A stretch of 64,000 nucleotides of DNA from JAJZRV01 sp027442615 (GTDB lineage Bacteria; Pseudomonadota; Gammaproteobacteria; Burkholderiales; Ferrovaceae). The notes under the pieces are model-generated. The model made no database searches, had not been told where the DNA came from, and saw only the letters and a list, made by a program, of their open reading frames with translations. Made by a program: the position numbers and the translations under genes. This document shows, one piece after another, positions 28,180-36,370 of the stretch (the stretch's first letter is position 1; every line of letters starts with the position of its first letter). The stretch lies in the NCBI GenBank assembly GCA_027442615.1, contig DAIBBI010000033.1, forward strand, positions 34,191 to 98,190, given 5' to 3'.

Positions 28180-29195
28180 GGGTGACTCCATTCGACCAGT
28201 GCATCGAGGCGTTGGCGGGCGCGCCCCAAAGCGATGACCGAACGGGCAATCTCGATGCCTTCCTGAAGGTGCCGTGCAAGCCCCGCCACATAGATGGCAG
28301 CCCCGGCATTCAGCACCACGATTTCAAGCGCGGGGCCAGGGCGGTTGTCCAGGACCATTTCCAGCAGCTCGCGGGATTCCTGGGCATTCTTGACCAGAAT
28401 GCTGTTGAGCGGCGCCGGGGTCAGCCCCAGCGCCATTGGGTCCAGAAGGTACTCGCTGATTTTGCCATCCTTCAATTCCGCCACATGCGTGGGCCCCGAC
28501 AGGGTGATTTCGTCCAGACCGTCGCTGCCGTGCACGACGAGGGCATGCCGGCTACCCAACTTGTGCAGCACGCCCGCCAGGGTTCCCGTCAGATGCGGGC
28601 TGAATACCCCCAGCAACTGGTTGGGTGCGCCAGCCGGGTTGGTCAGCGGCCCCAGCAGGTTGAACAGGGTGCGTACCCCCAACTCCTTGCGCACCGGGGC
28701 CGAATGACGCATGGCCGTATGGTGGTTGGGGGCAAACATGAAGCCCAAACCAAATTTTTTCAGCGATTCCGAAACTTTTTCCGGGGTGGTCTCAACTACC
28801 CTGATCCCCAGGGCTTCCAGCACGTCGGCGCTGCCCGTGGTGGATGACACCGAGCGCCCGCCGTGCTTGGCCACATGGGCGCCGGCGGCAGCCGTCACGA
28901 AGGCGGCAGTGGTGGAGATGTTGAAGGTGTGCATGCCATCCCCGCCGGTGCCGCAGGTGTCCACCACATGATCCAGCCCCGTCGTATCCACCCGGGCTGA
29001 CAGCCCGCGCATCACCTCGGCCGCCGCTGCAAGCTCCGTAATGGTCTCGCCCTTGGCGCGCAGGGCAGTGACGATTCCCGCCGTCTGGATGGGCGTGGTC
29101 TCCCCCGTCATGATGCCGGTCATCACCACCAGCATTTGCTCGCGGGTGAGGTCATTGCGCGCCAGAAGGGCGTTCAGGGCGTCCTTGGGGGTCAC
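28176..29195 (-). CDS. trpD: Anthranilate phosphoribosyltransferase
   Basis: Transfers phosphoribose from PRPP to anthranilate. The 339-residue protein contains the PRPP-binding CGTGGDGMHTFNIST motif and the KHGGRSVSSTTGSADVLEAL segment. The helical N-terminal domain (TREQMLVVMTGIMTGE) and catalytic domain are complete. It overlaps osmC by four bases upstream and trpC by four bases downstream. trpE and trpG, often located just before trpD in betaproteobacteria, are absent from this locus. Confidence 0.97.
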   Translation of the reverse strand: MTPKDALNALLARNDLTREQMLVVMTGIMTGETTPIQTAGIVTALRAKGETITELAAAAEVMRGLSARVDTTGLDHVVDTCGTGGDGMHTFNISTTAAFVTAAAGAHVAKHGGRSVSSTTGSADVLEALGIRVVETTPEKVSESLKKFGLGFMFAPNHHTAMRHSAPVRKELGVRTLFNLLGPLTNPAGAPNQLLGVFSPHLTGTLAGVLHKLGSRHALVVHGSDGLDEITLSGPTHVAELKDGKISEYLLDPMALGLTPAPLNSILVKNAQESRELLEMVLDNRPGPALEIVVLNAGAAIYVAGLARHLQEGIEIARSVIALGRARQRLDALVEWSHP

Positions 29196-29614
29196 GCAGC
29201 AACTTCCAGGATTTCAAAATCGTGGGTCAACTCGGCCGTCTTGGCCAGCATGATGCTGGCTGAGCAGTACTTTTCAGCCGACAGGTTGATGGCCCGACTA
29301 ACCAGTTCCGGCTTGAGGCCGCGGCCCGTCACGATGAAGTGGAAATGGATCCTGGTGAACACTTTGGGATCGGCCTCAGCCCGCTCCGAGGTCACTTCCA
29401 CCACGCAATCGGTCACATCCGCCCGCGAGCGCTTGAGGATCAGCACCACGTCAAAGGCGGTGCAACCGCCCGCCCCGATCAGCATGGCCTCCATGGGACG
29501 AACCCCGAGGTTGCGGCCCCCTGCTTCCGGCGCGCCATCCATCAGAAAAGTGTGTCCGCTACCACTCTCTCCCAAAAAACTCATCCCTTCCACCCACTTC
29601 ACGCGCGCTTTCAT
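29192..29614 (-). CDS. OsmC/Ohr family protein
   Basis: A 140-residue OsmC-superfamily protein. Members with two redox cysteines reduce organic hydroperoxides. Here C51 (GAGGCTAFDVV) and C117 (LSAEKYCSAS) occupy the two conserved positions, so thiol peroxidase activity is plausible. The sequence resembles the YhfA branch more than Ohr, so the physiological substrate is uncertain. It is the first gene of the osmC-trpD-trpC unit, with its stop overlapping the trpD start. A good promoter lies upstream at 29642-29670. Confidence 0.9.
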   Translation of the reverse strand: MKARVKWVEGMSFLGESGSGHTFLMDGAPEAGGRNLGVRPMEAMLIGAGGCTAFDVVLILKRSRADVTDCVVEVTSERAEADPKVFTRIHFHFIVTGRGLKPELVSRAINLSAEKYCSASIMLAKTAELTHDFEILEVAA

Positions 29615-29641
29615 GCCCTTCCCCAGGATTCAGAATCCCCC

Positions 29642-29670
29642 ATTATAGCCAGCACGGCCCTTGATTTGAA
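29642..29670 (-). promoter_or_regulatory. Sigma70-type promoter for osmC-trpD-trpC
   Basis: On the minus strand TTCAAA (29665-29670) and a perfect TATAAT (29642-29647) are 17 bases apart, and the predicted transcript starts some 20 bases before the osmC ATG. It is divergent from, and close to, the rplM promoter. Confidence 0.6.
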
Positions 29671-29677
29671 ATGCGGA

Positions 29678-29707
29678 TTGACAGGGTGACTTGGACGACA
29701 CTATAAT
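29678..29707 (+). promoter_or_regulatory. Strong sigma70 promoter for rplM-rpsI
   Basis: Consensus TTGACA at 29678-29683 and TATAAT at 29702-29707 are separated by 18 bases. The start of transcription is expected near 29714, about 27 bases before the rplM ATG, fitting a highly expressed ribosomal protein operon. Confidence 0.85.
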
Positions 29708-29740
29708 CACCGGCTCATTTCACTAAAGACCATTGCTGTC

Positions 29741-30169
29741 ATGAAAACCTTTTCCGCCAAGGCGCACGAAGTTCAACGCGACTGGTTTGTGGTTGATGCC
29801 ACAGACCGCGTACTCGGTCGCCTCGCCAGCCAGATCGCGCTTCGCCTGCGTGGCAAGCACAAAGCCATTTTCACCCCCCATGTGGACACGGGTGACTTTA
29901 TCGTCGTGGTCAACGCCAAGAAAATCCGCGTGACCGGCAACAAGGGCGAAGACAAGATGTACTACCGCCATTCCGGTTACCCTGGCGGCATCTACGAAAC
30001 CAACTTCAACAAGCTGCGTGCCCGTCATCCCTCACGCGTGCTGGAAAAGGCGGTCAAAGGCATGCTGCCCAAGGGTCCCCTGGGCTACGCCATGATCAAG
30101 AAAATGAAGGTGTACGCCGGTGCCGAGCACCCGCATGCGGCGCAACAACCCAAGCCCCTGGAAATCTGA
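29741..30169 (+). CDS. rplM: 50S ribosomal protein L13
   Basis: Early-assembly protein of the large ribosomal subunit. It is 142 residues long, the usual bacterial length, and starts MKTFSAKAHEVQRDWFVVDA. The family block GDFIVVVNAKKIRVTGNK is intact, as are MYYRHSGYPGG and the C-terminal VYAGAEHPHAAQQPKPLEI. It is followed after seven bases by rpsI, the universal partner. Confidence 0.99.
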   Translation: MKTFSAKAHEVQRDWFVVDATDRVLGRLASQIALRLRGKHKAIFTPHVDTGDFIVVVNAKKIRVTGNKGEDKMYYRHSGYPGGIYETNFNKLRARHPSRVLEKAVKGMLPKGPLGYAMIKKMKVYAGAEHPHAAQQPKPLEI

Positions 30170-30176
30170 GGTCCCC

Positions 30177-30569
30177 ATGATCGGTGATTATTACTATGGT
30201 ACGGGTCGGCGCAAAAGCGCCACGGCCCGCGTATTTCTCAAAGTGGGCTCCGGCAAGTTCGAAGTCAACGGCAAGACGCTGGAGCAGTATTTCTCCCGCG
30301 AAACCGGCCGGATGGTGGTGCGCCAGCCCCTGGAACTCACCAACAACCTGAACGGCTTTGACATCCGCATCAATGTCATCGGAGGCGGCGAGTCAGGCCA
30401 AGCCGGTGCCGTGCGCCATGGCATCACCCGTGCCCTGATCGACTTCAACCCTGAACTCAAGACCATGTTGAAACAAGCCGGTCTCGTCACTCGCGATGCG
30501 CGAGAAGTGGAACGGAAGAAAGTCGGCCTGCATAAAGCCCGTCGCCGCAAGCAGTTCAGCAAACGCTAA
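30177..30569 (+). CDS. rpsI: 30S ribosomal protein S9
   Basis: Small-subunit protein whose C-terminal tail contacts P-site tRNA. The start at 30177, seven bases after rplM, gives 130 residues beginning MIGDYYYGTGRRKSATARVF. Earlier in-frame starts lie inside rplM and are rejected. The C-terminus ends in the basic KARRRKQFSKR tail with the terminal Lys-Arg essential in this family. An intrinsic terminator follows within 20 bases. Confidence 0.99.
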   Translation: MIGDYYYGTGRRKSATARVFLKVGSGKFEVNGKTLEQYFSRETGRMVVRQPLELTNNLNGFDIRINVIGGGESGQAGAVRHGITRALIDFNPELKTMLKQAGLVTRDAREVERKKVGLHKARRRKQFSKR

Positions 30570-30588
30570 ACGCAGCAGCAACGAGTTC

Positions 30589-30614
30589 AAAAGCCGGCAT
30601 TCATGCCGGCTTTT
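30589..30614 (+). terminator. Intrinsic terminator of rplM-rpsI
   Basis: A twelve-base perfect stem (AAAAGCCGGCAT/ATGCCGGCTTTT) with a minimal loop is followed by a T-run, 20 bases after the rpsI stop. It separates the ribosomal operon from argC. Confidence 0.92.
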
Positions 30615-30658
30615 TTTTACCGTTATAATGAAATTCACCACAGAGGCGGGAACACATC

Positions 30659-31687
30659 ATGATCACGGCGGGGATTGTCGGTGGCACAGGGTATACGGGC
30701 GTAGAGCTTCTTCGGTTGCTGGCGCAGCACCCCGAAGTGCGCATCAAGGCCATCACTTCGCGCAAGGAGGCGGGGCAGCCCGTGGCCGATCTTTTCCCCA
30801 GCCTGCGCGGCCATGTCGACCTGGCTTTCAGCGACCCGGCCCAGGCCCACCTGGACCAATGCGACCTGGTGTTCTTTGCCACCCCCAACGGCATCGCCAT
30901 GCAGCAGGCGCGCGGGCTGGTTGAGGCCGGAGTGCGCGTGATCGACCTCGCGGCCGATTTCCGCATCAAGGACGTAGCCCTTTGGGAGAAATGGTACGGC
31001 ATGACCCACGCATGCCCCGAGTTGGTGGCGGAGGCGGTTTACGGCCTGCCGGAGGTCAACCGCGGCGCCATCGCCAAGGCTCGCGTGGTGGCCAATCCGG
31101 GCTGCTACCCCACCGCCGTGCAACTGGGGTTTCTTCCCCTGGTGGAAGCCGGCGTGATCGATGCAGCCCATTTGATCGCGGATGCCAAGTCGGGGGTTTC
31201 CGGCGCCGGGCGCAAAGCCGAAACCCATACCCTGTTTGCCGAGGCCGGCGACAATTTCAAGGCCTACGGCGTCGCCGGTCACCGTCACCTGCCTGAAATC
31301 AGCCAGGGCCTGAGCCTGGCCGCGGGAAGCACCGTGGGATTGACCTTCGTCCCGCATCTCACCCCCATGATTCGCGGCATTCACGCCACCCTGTATGGAC
31401 AACTCCAGCGGGAAGTGGACCTGCAGGCGCTTTTTGAGGCGCGTTACGCCCATGAACCCTTTGTGGACGTGCTCCCGCGCGGCAGCCACCCTGAAACGCG
31501 TTCGGTGCGTGCCTCCAACATGTGCCGGATAGCCGTGCACCAGCCCCAGGGTGGCAACACCGTGGTGGTGCTGTCCGTCATCGACAATCTGGTCAAGGGA
31601 GCCGCAGGCCAGGCGGTGCATAACATGAACCTGATGTTCGGCCTGCCCGAAACCCTGGGGTTGACCCAGGTGCCCGTCATGCCCTAA
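30659..31687 (+). CDS. argC: N-acetyl-gamma-glutamyl-phosphate reductase
   Basis: Third step of arginine biosynthesis, NADPH-dependent. The 342-residue protein has the N-terminal Rossmann motif GIVGGTGYTGVELLRLL and the catalytic cysteine C149 in VANPGCYPTAVQLG. The substrate block SGVSGAGRKAETHTLF and the GHRHLPEI segment follow. It belongs to the 340-residue type typical of betaproteobacteria. It lies between rpsI and erpA in the order seen in many members of the class. Confidence 0.98.
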   Translation: MITAGIVGGTGYTGVELLRLLAQHPEVRIKAITSRKEAGQPVADLFPSLRGHVDLAFSDPAQAHLDQCDLVFFATPNGIAMQQARGLVEAGVRVIDLAADFRIKDVALWEKWYGMTHACPELVAEAVYGLPEVNRGAIAKARVVANPGCYPTAVQLGFLPLVEAGVIDAAHLIADAKSGVSGAGRKAETHTLFAEAGDNFKAYGVAGHRHLPEISQGLSLAAGSTVGLTFVPHLTPMIRGIHATLYGQLQREVDLQALFEARYAHEPFVDVLPRGSHPETRSVRASNMCRIAVHQPQGGNTVVVLSVIDNLVKGAAGQAVHNMNLMFGLPETLGLTQVPVMP

Positions 31688-31733
31688 GGGGTGTAGAATG
31701 GATCCAATTGTTCTGTAAATACGGAGTTTACTG

Positions 31734-32087
31734 ATGAATGCACCTACCGAAATGATGCCTGCACCATTGGTTTTCACGGATAGCGCCGCGGACAAGGTCA
31801 AGCAGTTGATTGACGAGGAAGGCAATTCCGACCTCAAGCTTCGCGTGTTCGTCACCGGCGGCGGCTGTTCCGGTTTTCAGTACGGATTCACCTTTGAAGA
31901 AGCCAGCAACGACGATGACACGGTCATGGAAAAGAATGGCGTGTTCCTGCTGATCGATCCCATGAGCTACCAGTATCTGGTGGGTGCCGAGATCGACTAC
32001 AAGGAAGACCTGGAAGGCGCCCAGTTCGTCATCCGCAACCCCAATGCCACCTCCACCTGCGGCTGCGGCTCGTCCTTTTCAGCCTAG
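31734..32087 (+). CDS. erpA: Iron-sulfur cluster insertion protein ErpA
   Basis: A-type carrier that delivers [4Fe-4S] or [2Fe-2S] clusters to target proteins, including isoprenoid and respiratory enzymes. It has 117 residues with the three ligand cysteines in place: C45 (GGGCSGFQYGF), C109 and C111 (TCGCGSSF). A CGGAG ribosome site precedes the ATG. Its stop codon overlaps that of the convergent nudB gene by four bases. Confidence 0.96.
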   Translation: MNAPTEMMPAPLVFTDSAADKVKQLIDEEGNSDLKLRVFVTGGGCSGFQYGFTFEEASNDDDTVMEKNGVFLLIDPMSYQYLVGAEIDYKEDLEGAQFVIRNPNATSTCGCGSSFSA

Positions 32088-32536
32088 TCCGCCCCACCCC
32101 GTCTTCCCGGCAGTGAGGCAATCGCCTCACTGTTGGAGCGGGAAAAACATTTCAGCGCAGCTTCCTCCCACGGCAGCCATACATAGCCCAGGTGTTCCCG
32201 CGGCGCCACCGTAACGGGAACCCGTTCTGGCACCTGCAGCCCAAACACATGCTCGGTATTGCGCGTCACCCCTGGCGCGTAGCGATGACGCCAGCGTGGA
32301 TAAATGTCATACTCGTTCATCCAATGCCAGTCCCGAAGCTGATGCCACCGGGCATCGATACCGGTTTCCTCCCGCACTTCGCGTCGCGCCGTTTCCATGA
32401 GCGGCTCATCGGGGGCATCGCAACTTCCTGTCACCGACTGCCAGAAACCTGGCGGGTCTGCCCGTTCCAGAAGCAATACGTCCAGCGCCGGCGTGTAGAT
32501 CACCACCAGCACCGAGACGGGAATTTTATGGGGCAT
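32084..32536 (-). CDS. nudB: Dihydroneopterin triphosphate pyrophosphatase (Nudix)
   Basis: Nudix hydrolase of folate synthesis that removes pyrophosphate from dihydroneopterin triphosphate. It has 150 residues, and the N-terminus (KIPVSVLVVIYTPALDVLLLERADPPGFWQSVTGS) is typical of NudB. The Nudix box reads E-x7-REVREETGI. The usual leading glycine is displaced by one residue (GSCDAPDE), a small deviation from G-x5-E. The catalytic REVREE is intact, so activity is expected. It is convergent with erpA and follows the M16 peptidase on the same strand. Confidence 0.88.
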   Translation of the reverse strand: MPHKIPVSVLVVIYTPALDVLLLERADPPGFWQSVTGSCDAPDEPLMETARREVREETGIDARWHQLRDWHWMNEYDIYPRWRHRYAPGVTRNTEHVFGLQVPERVPVTVAPREHLGYVWLPWEEAALKCFSRSNSEAIASLPGRRGGAD

Positions 32537-32541
32537 ACCGC

Positions 32542-35274
32542 CTACCGCTTCTTTGTAAAATCGCCGGCCACCACCTCCACAAAGCGATCCGGGTCTACAT
32601 AGCGCGGCAGGACCTGGTTGACGGTTGCGGCGTCCAGTGCCATCAACCTGGCATCGAGATCTGCCACAAAGTCCATGGTGCGATGATCAAACAGGAGCTT
32701 GGTCAAAAGCCCGGCCAGCGCCCCGTCCTGGGCCCGAGCCAGTTGCCGCGACTGCATCAGGGCAGACTGTCCCGCCTGGATTTCCTCGGGTGTGAAACCG
32801 GAGCGGATTGCCTGCCCCATGACCTCGGCAAAGGCTTTTTCCAGCTTTTCGCGGTTTTGCGGCGCGTAGATGGCATAAGCCCCGAGCGTGCTGTTGCGTA
32901 CCTTGTCGTTGAGGCGCAAGTAGGAACCCACACCATAACTCAACCCTTCCTGCTGGCGGATGCGCATGGCAAGACGGGAATTGAGAAACCCTTCGCCCAG
33001 GATGTAATTGCCCAGCGTCAGTGCCGGCGCGTCAAGATCGCTGTCCATCAACGGGATGGGTTCGCGCATCACGAATACCGCATTGGCCTTGTCCGGCGTG
33101 TCGATCTCAATCCGTGTGCCGGGGAACGCCTTGTAGTCATCCAGCACGATGGCGTAGGGTTGTGGGCTGCTCCATCCATCCAGACCCGTCTTGAGGGCTT
33201 CCGTTGCAGCGGCCACATCGAAGTCGCCGACGATGGCCACCTCGGCATGGTCGGCCCCGTAGAACGCCTTGTAAAACCCCTTGACCTGGTCCAGCGTCAC
33301 CGCATTGACGTCCTCGGCCGATTCGTCAAAGGTGCCCGTGTAGCGGATGTCACCACGGGGATGGCGGTTGAAGTAACGACCCAGCGCATTGGAGGCCCGG
33401 GTTTGTGGGTCACTGCGCCCCTCTTCGATGTCGGCCAACGCCGCTTCCCGCACTTGCTTGAATTCGCCTTCTGGGAACTGCGGGGCCTTGAGTATCCTGG
33501 CCACCAGTGCCAGGGTAGCCGGCAGGTTTTCCCGCACCGTCTGGATCGTGACATTGGCCCCCGTGGCGCCACCTCCAAAGGATACCTGGGCCTTCAGTGC
33601 GGTAAACCGGTCCTGGATGGCTTCGCGTGACAACCCTGCGGCCCCCTTGTCCAACAACGCGCCCACGAACTCGCCGGTACGCCCCTTGCCGTTGAGCGCT
33701 TCTGCCGTTCCAAAGTGCAGATTGATCTGGGCATGGACCGTCGCGCCGCGCGTCTTTTTGGGCAACAGGGCCAGATTCATGCCCCCGGGCAAGGTCGTCC
33801 ACTGGGTACGCTTTTGAATGTTGGCCGGGGAGACGTCGAAGGTTTCGCCTGCGGCAAAGTCAGGATTGCCGCGATAGCCTTTCAACTGCGCTTCGGCATC
33901 CACCCGCACCGGAGCAGGTGCCCGTTGGGGCGTCGCAGTAGGCACAAAAATGCCCAGGGTGCGATTGCTGGGAATGAGGTAGGCCTCGGCAACCCGCTCC
34001 ACGTCCGCCGCCTTGACCCTGGAGAGGCGGTCCCGGGTGAGGAAAAACAGGCGCCAGTCGCCATTGGCAATGGCCGTGGACAGTGAAATGCCAAACTTTT
34101 CCGGATCATTGAAGGTGAGTTCAATGCCGTTGAGCAGGTTGGCGCGGGCACGGTCCACCTCTTCCTCCGTGACCGGCCTGGACTTCAGGTCTTCGAGGGT
34201 CTTGAGAAAGGCCTCGCGCACGGGTTCCATCTGCTGGTCCTTGCGCACGTCAGCCTGGAAGAATATGACCCCCGGCTCATCCAGGTTGAAGTATTCCGCT
34301 GCCGTGGCCGTGGCCATTCCCGTCTCCACCAGGGCCTTATGCAGCCGCCCCGAAGGCGTGTCTCCCAGCACCTGGGCCAGCACTTCAAAGACTGCACTGT
34401 CCGGGCTTGCGGCGGCCACCGCATGATAGGCGGCCTCCACATACTGCACGTCACCCACGCGCCGCAAAGTCACCAGCCGTTCGCCATCCTGAACGGGATC
34501 CAGGGTGTAGGTGGGTTCAAGGACCCGTTTGGGTTTGGGGATTTTTCCAAAGGTGTCGGCAATGAGAGCGAGGGTTTTGGCCTGGTCAAAACTGCCCGCC
34601 ACCACGAGCGTGGCATTATCCGGCTGGTAATATTTGCGGTAGAAGGCCTGCAAGTGGGGAATGCTGACATTTTCCACGTCGCTGCGCGCGCCAATGGTGG
34701 ATTTGCCGTAGTTGTGCCATTGAAAGGCCGCAGCCATCACTTTGTCCATCAGGACTTCGCTGGGATCGTTCTCCCCGCTTTCCATTTCGTTGCGAACCAC
34801 GGTCATTTCGCTGTCCAGATCCTTGCGCGCAATGAACGAGTGGACCATGCGATCCGCCTCCATTCGCAGGGCCCAGTCCAGGTTGACCTGCGAAGCCGCG
34901 AAGGATTCGAAGTAATTGGTGCGGTCAAACCAGGTGGTGCCATTGGGCCGCATCCCGCGTCGGGTCAGCTCAGCCGTGATGTCCTTATGCTGAGGCGTGC
35001 CCTTGAACATGAGGTGTTCCAGCAGATGGGCCATGCCGGTTTCGCCATAACTTTCCATGCGCGATCCCACGCGATAGGTGACGTTGACGGTGGTGGTCGG
35101 CTTGCCGGGGTCGGGGGCCAGCAGAACCTGCATGCCATTGGAGAGGCGATATTCGGTGACCCCTTCCACCTGCGTCACCTGCGACACTCCCGCGGGCAGC
35201 GGCATCTTGTTTCCGGCCCAGACCGTGCAGGACACGATCAACAACCCCAGGGCGACCCATCGCTTCAGTACCAT
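32542..35274 (-). CDS. M16 family zinc metallopeptidase (pitrilysin-like), exported
   Basis: A 910-residue protein with an N-terminal signal peptide (KRWVALGLLIVSCTVWA), so likely periplasmic. The inverted zinc motif HLLEH is at residues 83-87 (GMAHLLEHLMFKGT), with the third ligand expected in NEMESGENDPSEVL. Two M16 halves are present: an active N-terminal half and an inactive C-terminal half, each with the R/Y substrate-gripping region (EGLSYGVGSYLR in the second). Full-length two-domain M16 enzymes degrade peptides or process proteins; the substrate here is unknown. It is divergent from fmdB. Confidence 0.94.
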   Translation of the reverse strand: MVLKRWVALGLLIVSCTVWAGNKMPLPAGVSQVTQVEGVTEYRLSNGMQVLLAPDPGKPTTTVNVTYRVGSRMESYGETGMAHLLEHLMFKGTPQHKDITAELTRRGMRPNGTTWFDRTNYFESFAASQVNLDWALRMEADRMVHSFIARKDLDSEMTVVRNEMESGENDPSEVLMDKVMAAAFQWHNYGKSTIGARSDVENVSIPHLQAFYRKYYQPDNATLVVAGSFDQAKTLALIADTFGKIPKPKRVLEPTYTLDPVQDGERLVTLRRVGDVQYVEAAYHAVAAASPDSAVFEVLAQVLGDTPSGRLHKALVETGMATATAAEYFNLDEPGVIFFQADVRKDQQMEPVREAFLKTLEDLKSRPVTEEEVDRARANLLNGIELTFNDPEKFGISLSTAIANGDWRLFFLTRDRLSRVKAADVERVAEAYLIPSNRTLGIFVPTATPQRAPAPVRVDAEAQLKGYRGNPDFAAGETFDVSPANIQKRTQWTTLPGGMNLALLPKKTRGATVHAQINLHFGTAEALNGKGRTGEFVGALLDKGAAGLSREAIQDRFTALKAQVSFGGGATGANVTIQTVRENLPATLALVARILKAPQFPEGEFKQVREAALADIEEGRSDPQTRASNALGRYFNRHPRGDIRYTGTFDESAEDVNAVTLDQVKGFYKAFYGADHAEVAIVGDFDVAAATEALKTGLDGWSSPQPYAIVLDDYKAFPGTRIEIDTPDKANAVFVMREPIPLMDSDLDAPALTLGNYILGEGFLNSRLAMRIRQQEGLSYGVGSYLRLNDKVRNSTLGAYAIYAPQNREKLEKAFAEVMGQAIRSGFTPEEIQAGQSALMQSRQLARAQDGALAGLLTKLLFDHRTMDFVADLDARLMALDAATVNQVLPRYVDPDRFVEVVAGDFTKKR

Positions 35275-35382
35275 GTGCTACTCCTCGAAATGAACGGCCA
35301 GAAAGGTTAATAGAGACGTTTTGCGCGCGCAGGTTCCCCGACCTCGGGAGCCTGGCTACTGACAACCTTCAACCTCTTGATT

Positions 35383-35397
35383 TAGCATAATATGCTA
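35383..35397. repeat. Inverted repeat in the M16/fmdB divergent region
   Basis: TAGCAT and ATGCTA form a perfect six-base inverted repeat around three bases, about 25 bases before the fmdB ATG and overlapping the likely -10 region. It may be an operator or part of an AT-rich promoter. Confidence 0.35.
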
Positions 35398-35423
35398 TCA
35401 TTTCAGGTCTATGGGAGGTTTCA

Positions 35424-35738
35424 ATGCCTTTGTATGAATACCGCTGTCAGGCTTGCGGTAAGGAAATCGAAGTCCTGCAAAAAATTTCTGATGCGCCCCG
35501 GACGCAGTGCCCGTCCTGCGGTCAGTCTGCACTCATCAAAAAGGTCACTGCAGCCGGTTTTCAGTTGAAAGGCACGGGATGGTACGTCACCGATTTCCGC
35601 GGCGGCGCTGGCACCAGCACGCCGGCCCCCAAGCCGGAGCCTGCCAAAACCGCTGAGCCCGCACCGGCAGCTTCCTCCGAAACCCAGTCTGCCGAGTCCA
35701 AACCTGCCGAGACGGCCACCCCTTCGGTCTCTTCCTGA
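35424..35738 (+). CDS. FmdB family zinc-ribbon protein
   Basis: Small putative regulatory protein, 104 residues. The N-terminal zinc ribbon has two CxxC knuckles: C8/C11 (YRCQACGKE) and C29/C32 (CPSCGQ). It is followed by the conserved KKVTAAGFQLKGTGWYVTDF and a low-complexity Pro/Ala/Glu-rich tail. A good GGGAGG ribosome site precedes the ATG. It overlaps the DUF502 gene by one base, and aspS follows. This fmdB-DUF502-aspS order recurs in betaproteobacteria. The original FmdB link to formamidase regulation is not transferable. Confidence 0.93.
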   Translation: MPLYEYRCQACGKEIEVLQKISDAPRTQCPSCGQSALIKKVTAAGFQLKGTGWYVTDFRGGAGTSTPAPKPEPAKTAEPAPAASSETQSAESKPAETATPSVSS

Positions 35739-36343
35739 TGAAGCGCTATTTTCTGACCGGGATCGTCGTGCTGATCCCGCTCGTCATCACGATCTGGGTG
35801 CTGCGCCTCATTGTGGAGACGCTCGACCAGACCCTGTTTTTGCTGCCAACCGCCCTGCGCCCCGAAGCGCTCTTCGGGATGCACATCCCCGGACTGGGCG
35901 TGCTGGTCGCCCTCCTGATCGTCATGGCCACGGGCATCGTGGCCGCCAACCTGCTGGGACGACGCCTGCTGCAACTGGGCGAGGATCTCGTTGCCCGCAT
36001 CCCGATCGTCAATAGCATCTACACGGGCGTCAAGCAAGTCAGCGACACCCTGTTTTCCGGTTCGGGTCAGGCCTTCCGCAAGGTGCTGCTGATCCGCTAT
36101 CCGCACGGCAACAGTTGGGCCATGGCATTCCAGACCGGAACTCCGTCGGGTGAAGTGGCCGACAAGCTGGGGATGCCACACGTCAGCGTATACATCCCCA
36201 CGACACCCAACCCCACCTCGGGATTCTTTCTCATGGTGCCGCGCAGCGACGTCATCGAACTGGACATTTCGGTGGAAGATGCCCTGAAACACATTATTTC
36301 CATGGGCGTCGTGTCGACGCCCAGCGATAACCCGCTTTCTTGA
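35738..36343 (+). CDS. DUF502 family inner-membrane protein
   Basis: A 201-residue membrane protein with two N-terminal transmembrane segments (residues 3-25, YFLTGIVVLIPLVITIWVLR; and about 48-70, GLGVLVALLIVMATGIVAAN). A soluble C-terminal domain contains the family block PIVNSIYTGVKQVSDTLF. The function of DUF502 is unknown. Its start overlaps the fmdB stop (TGATG), indicating coupled translation, and aspS begins 27 bases after its end. Confidence 0.92.
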   Translation: MKRYFLTGIVVLIPLVITIWVLRLIVETLDQTLFLLPTALRPEALFGMHIPGLGVLVALLIVMATGIVAANLLGRRLLQLGEDLVARIPIVNSIYTGVKQVSDTLFSGSGQAFRKVLLIRYPHGNSWAMAFQTGTPSGEVADKLGMPHVSVYIPTTPNPTSGFFLMVPRSDVIELDISVEDALKHIISMGVVSTPSDNPLS

Positions 36344-36370
36344 ATCGAACACATCAGAGATTGTTGAATC

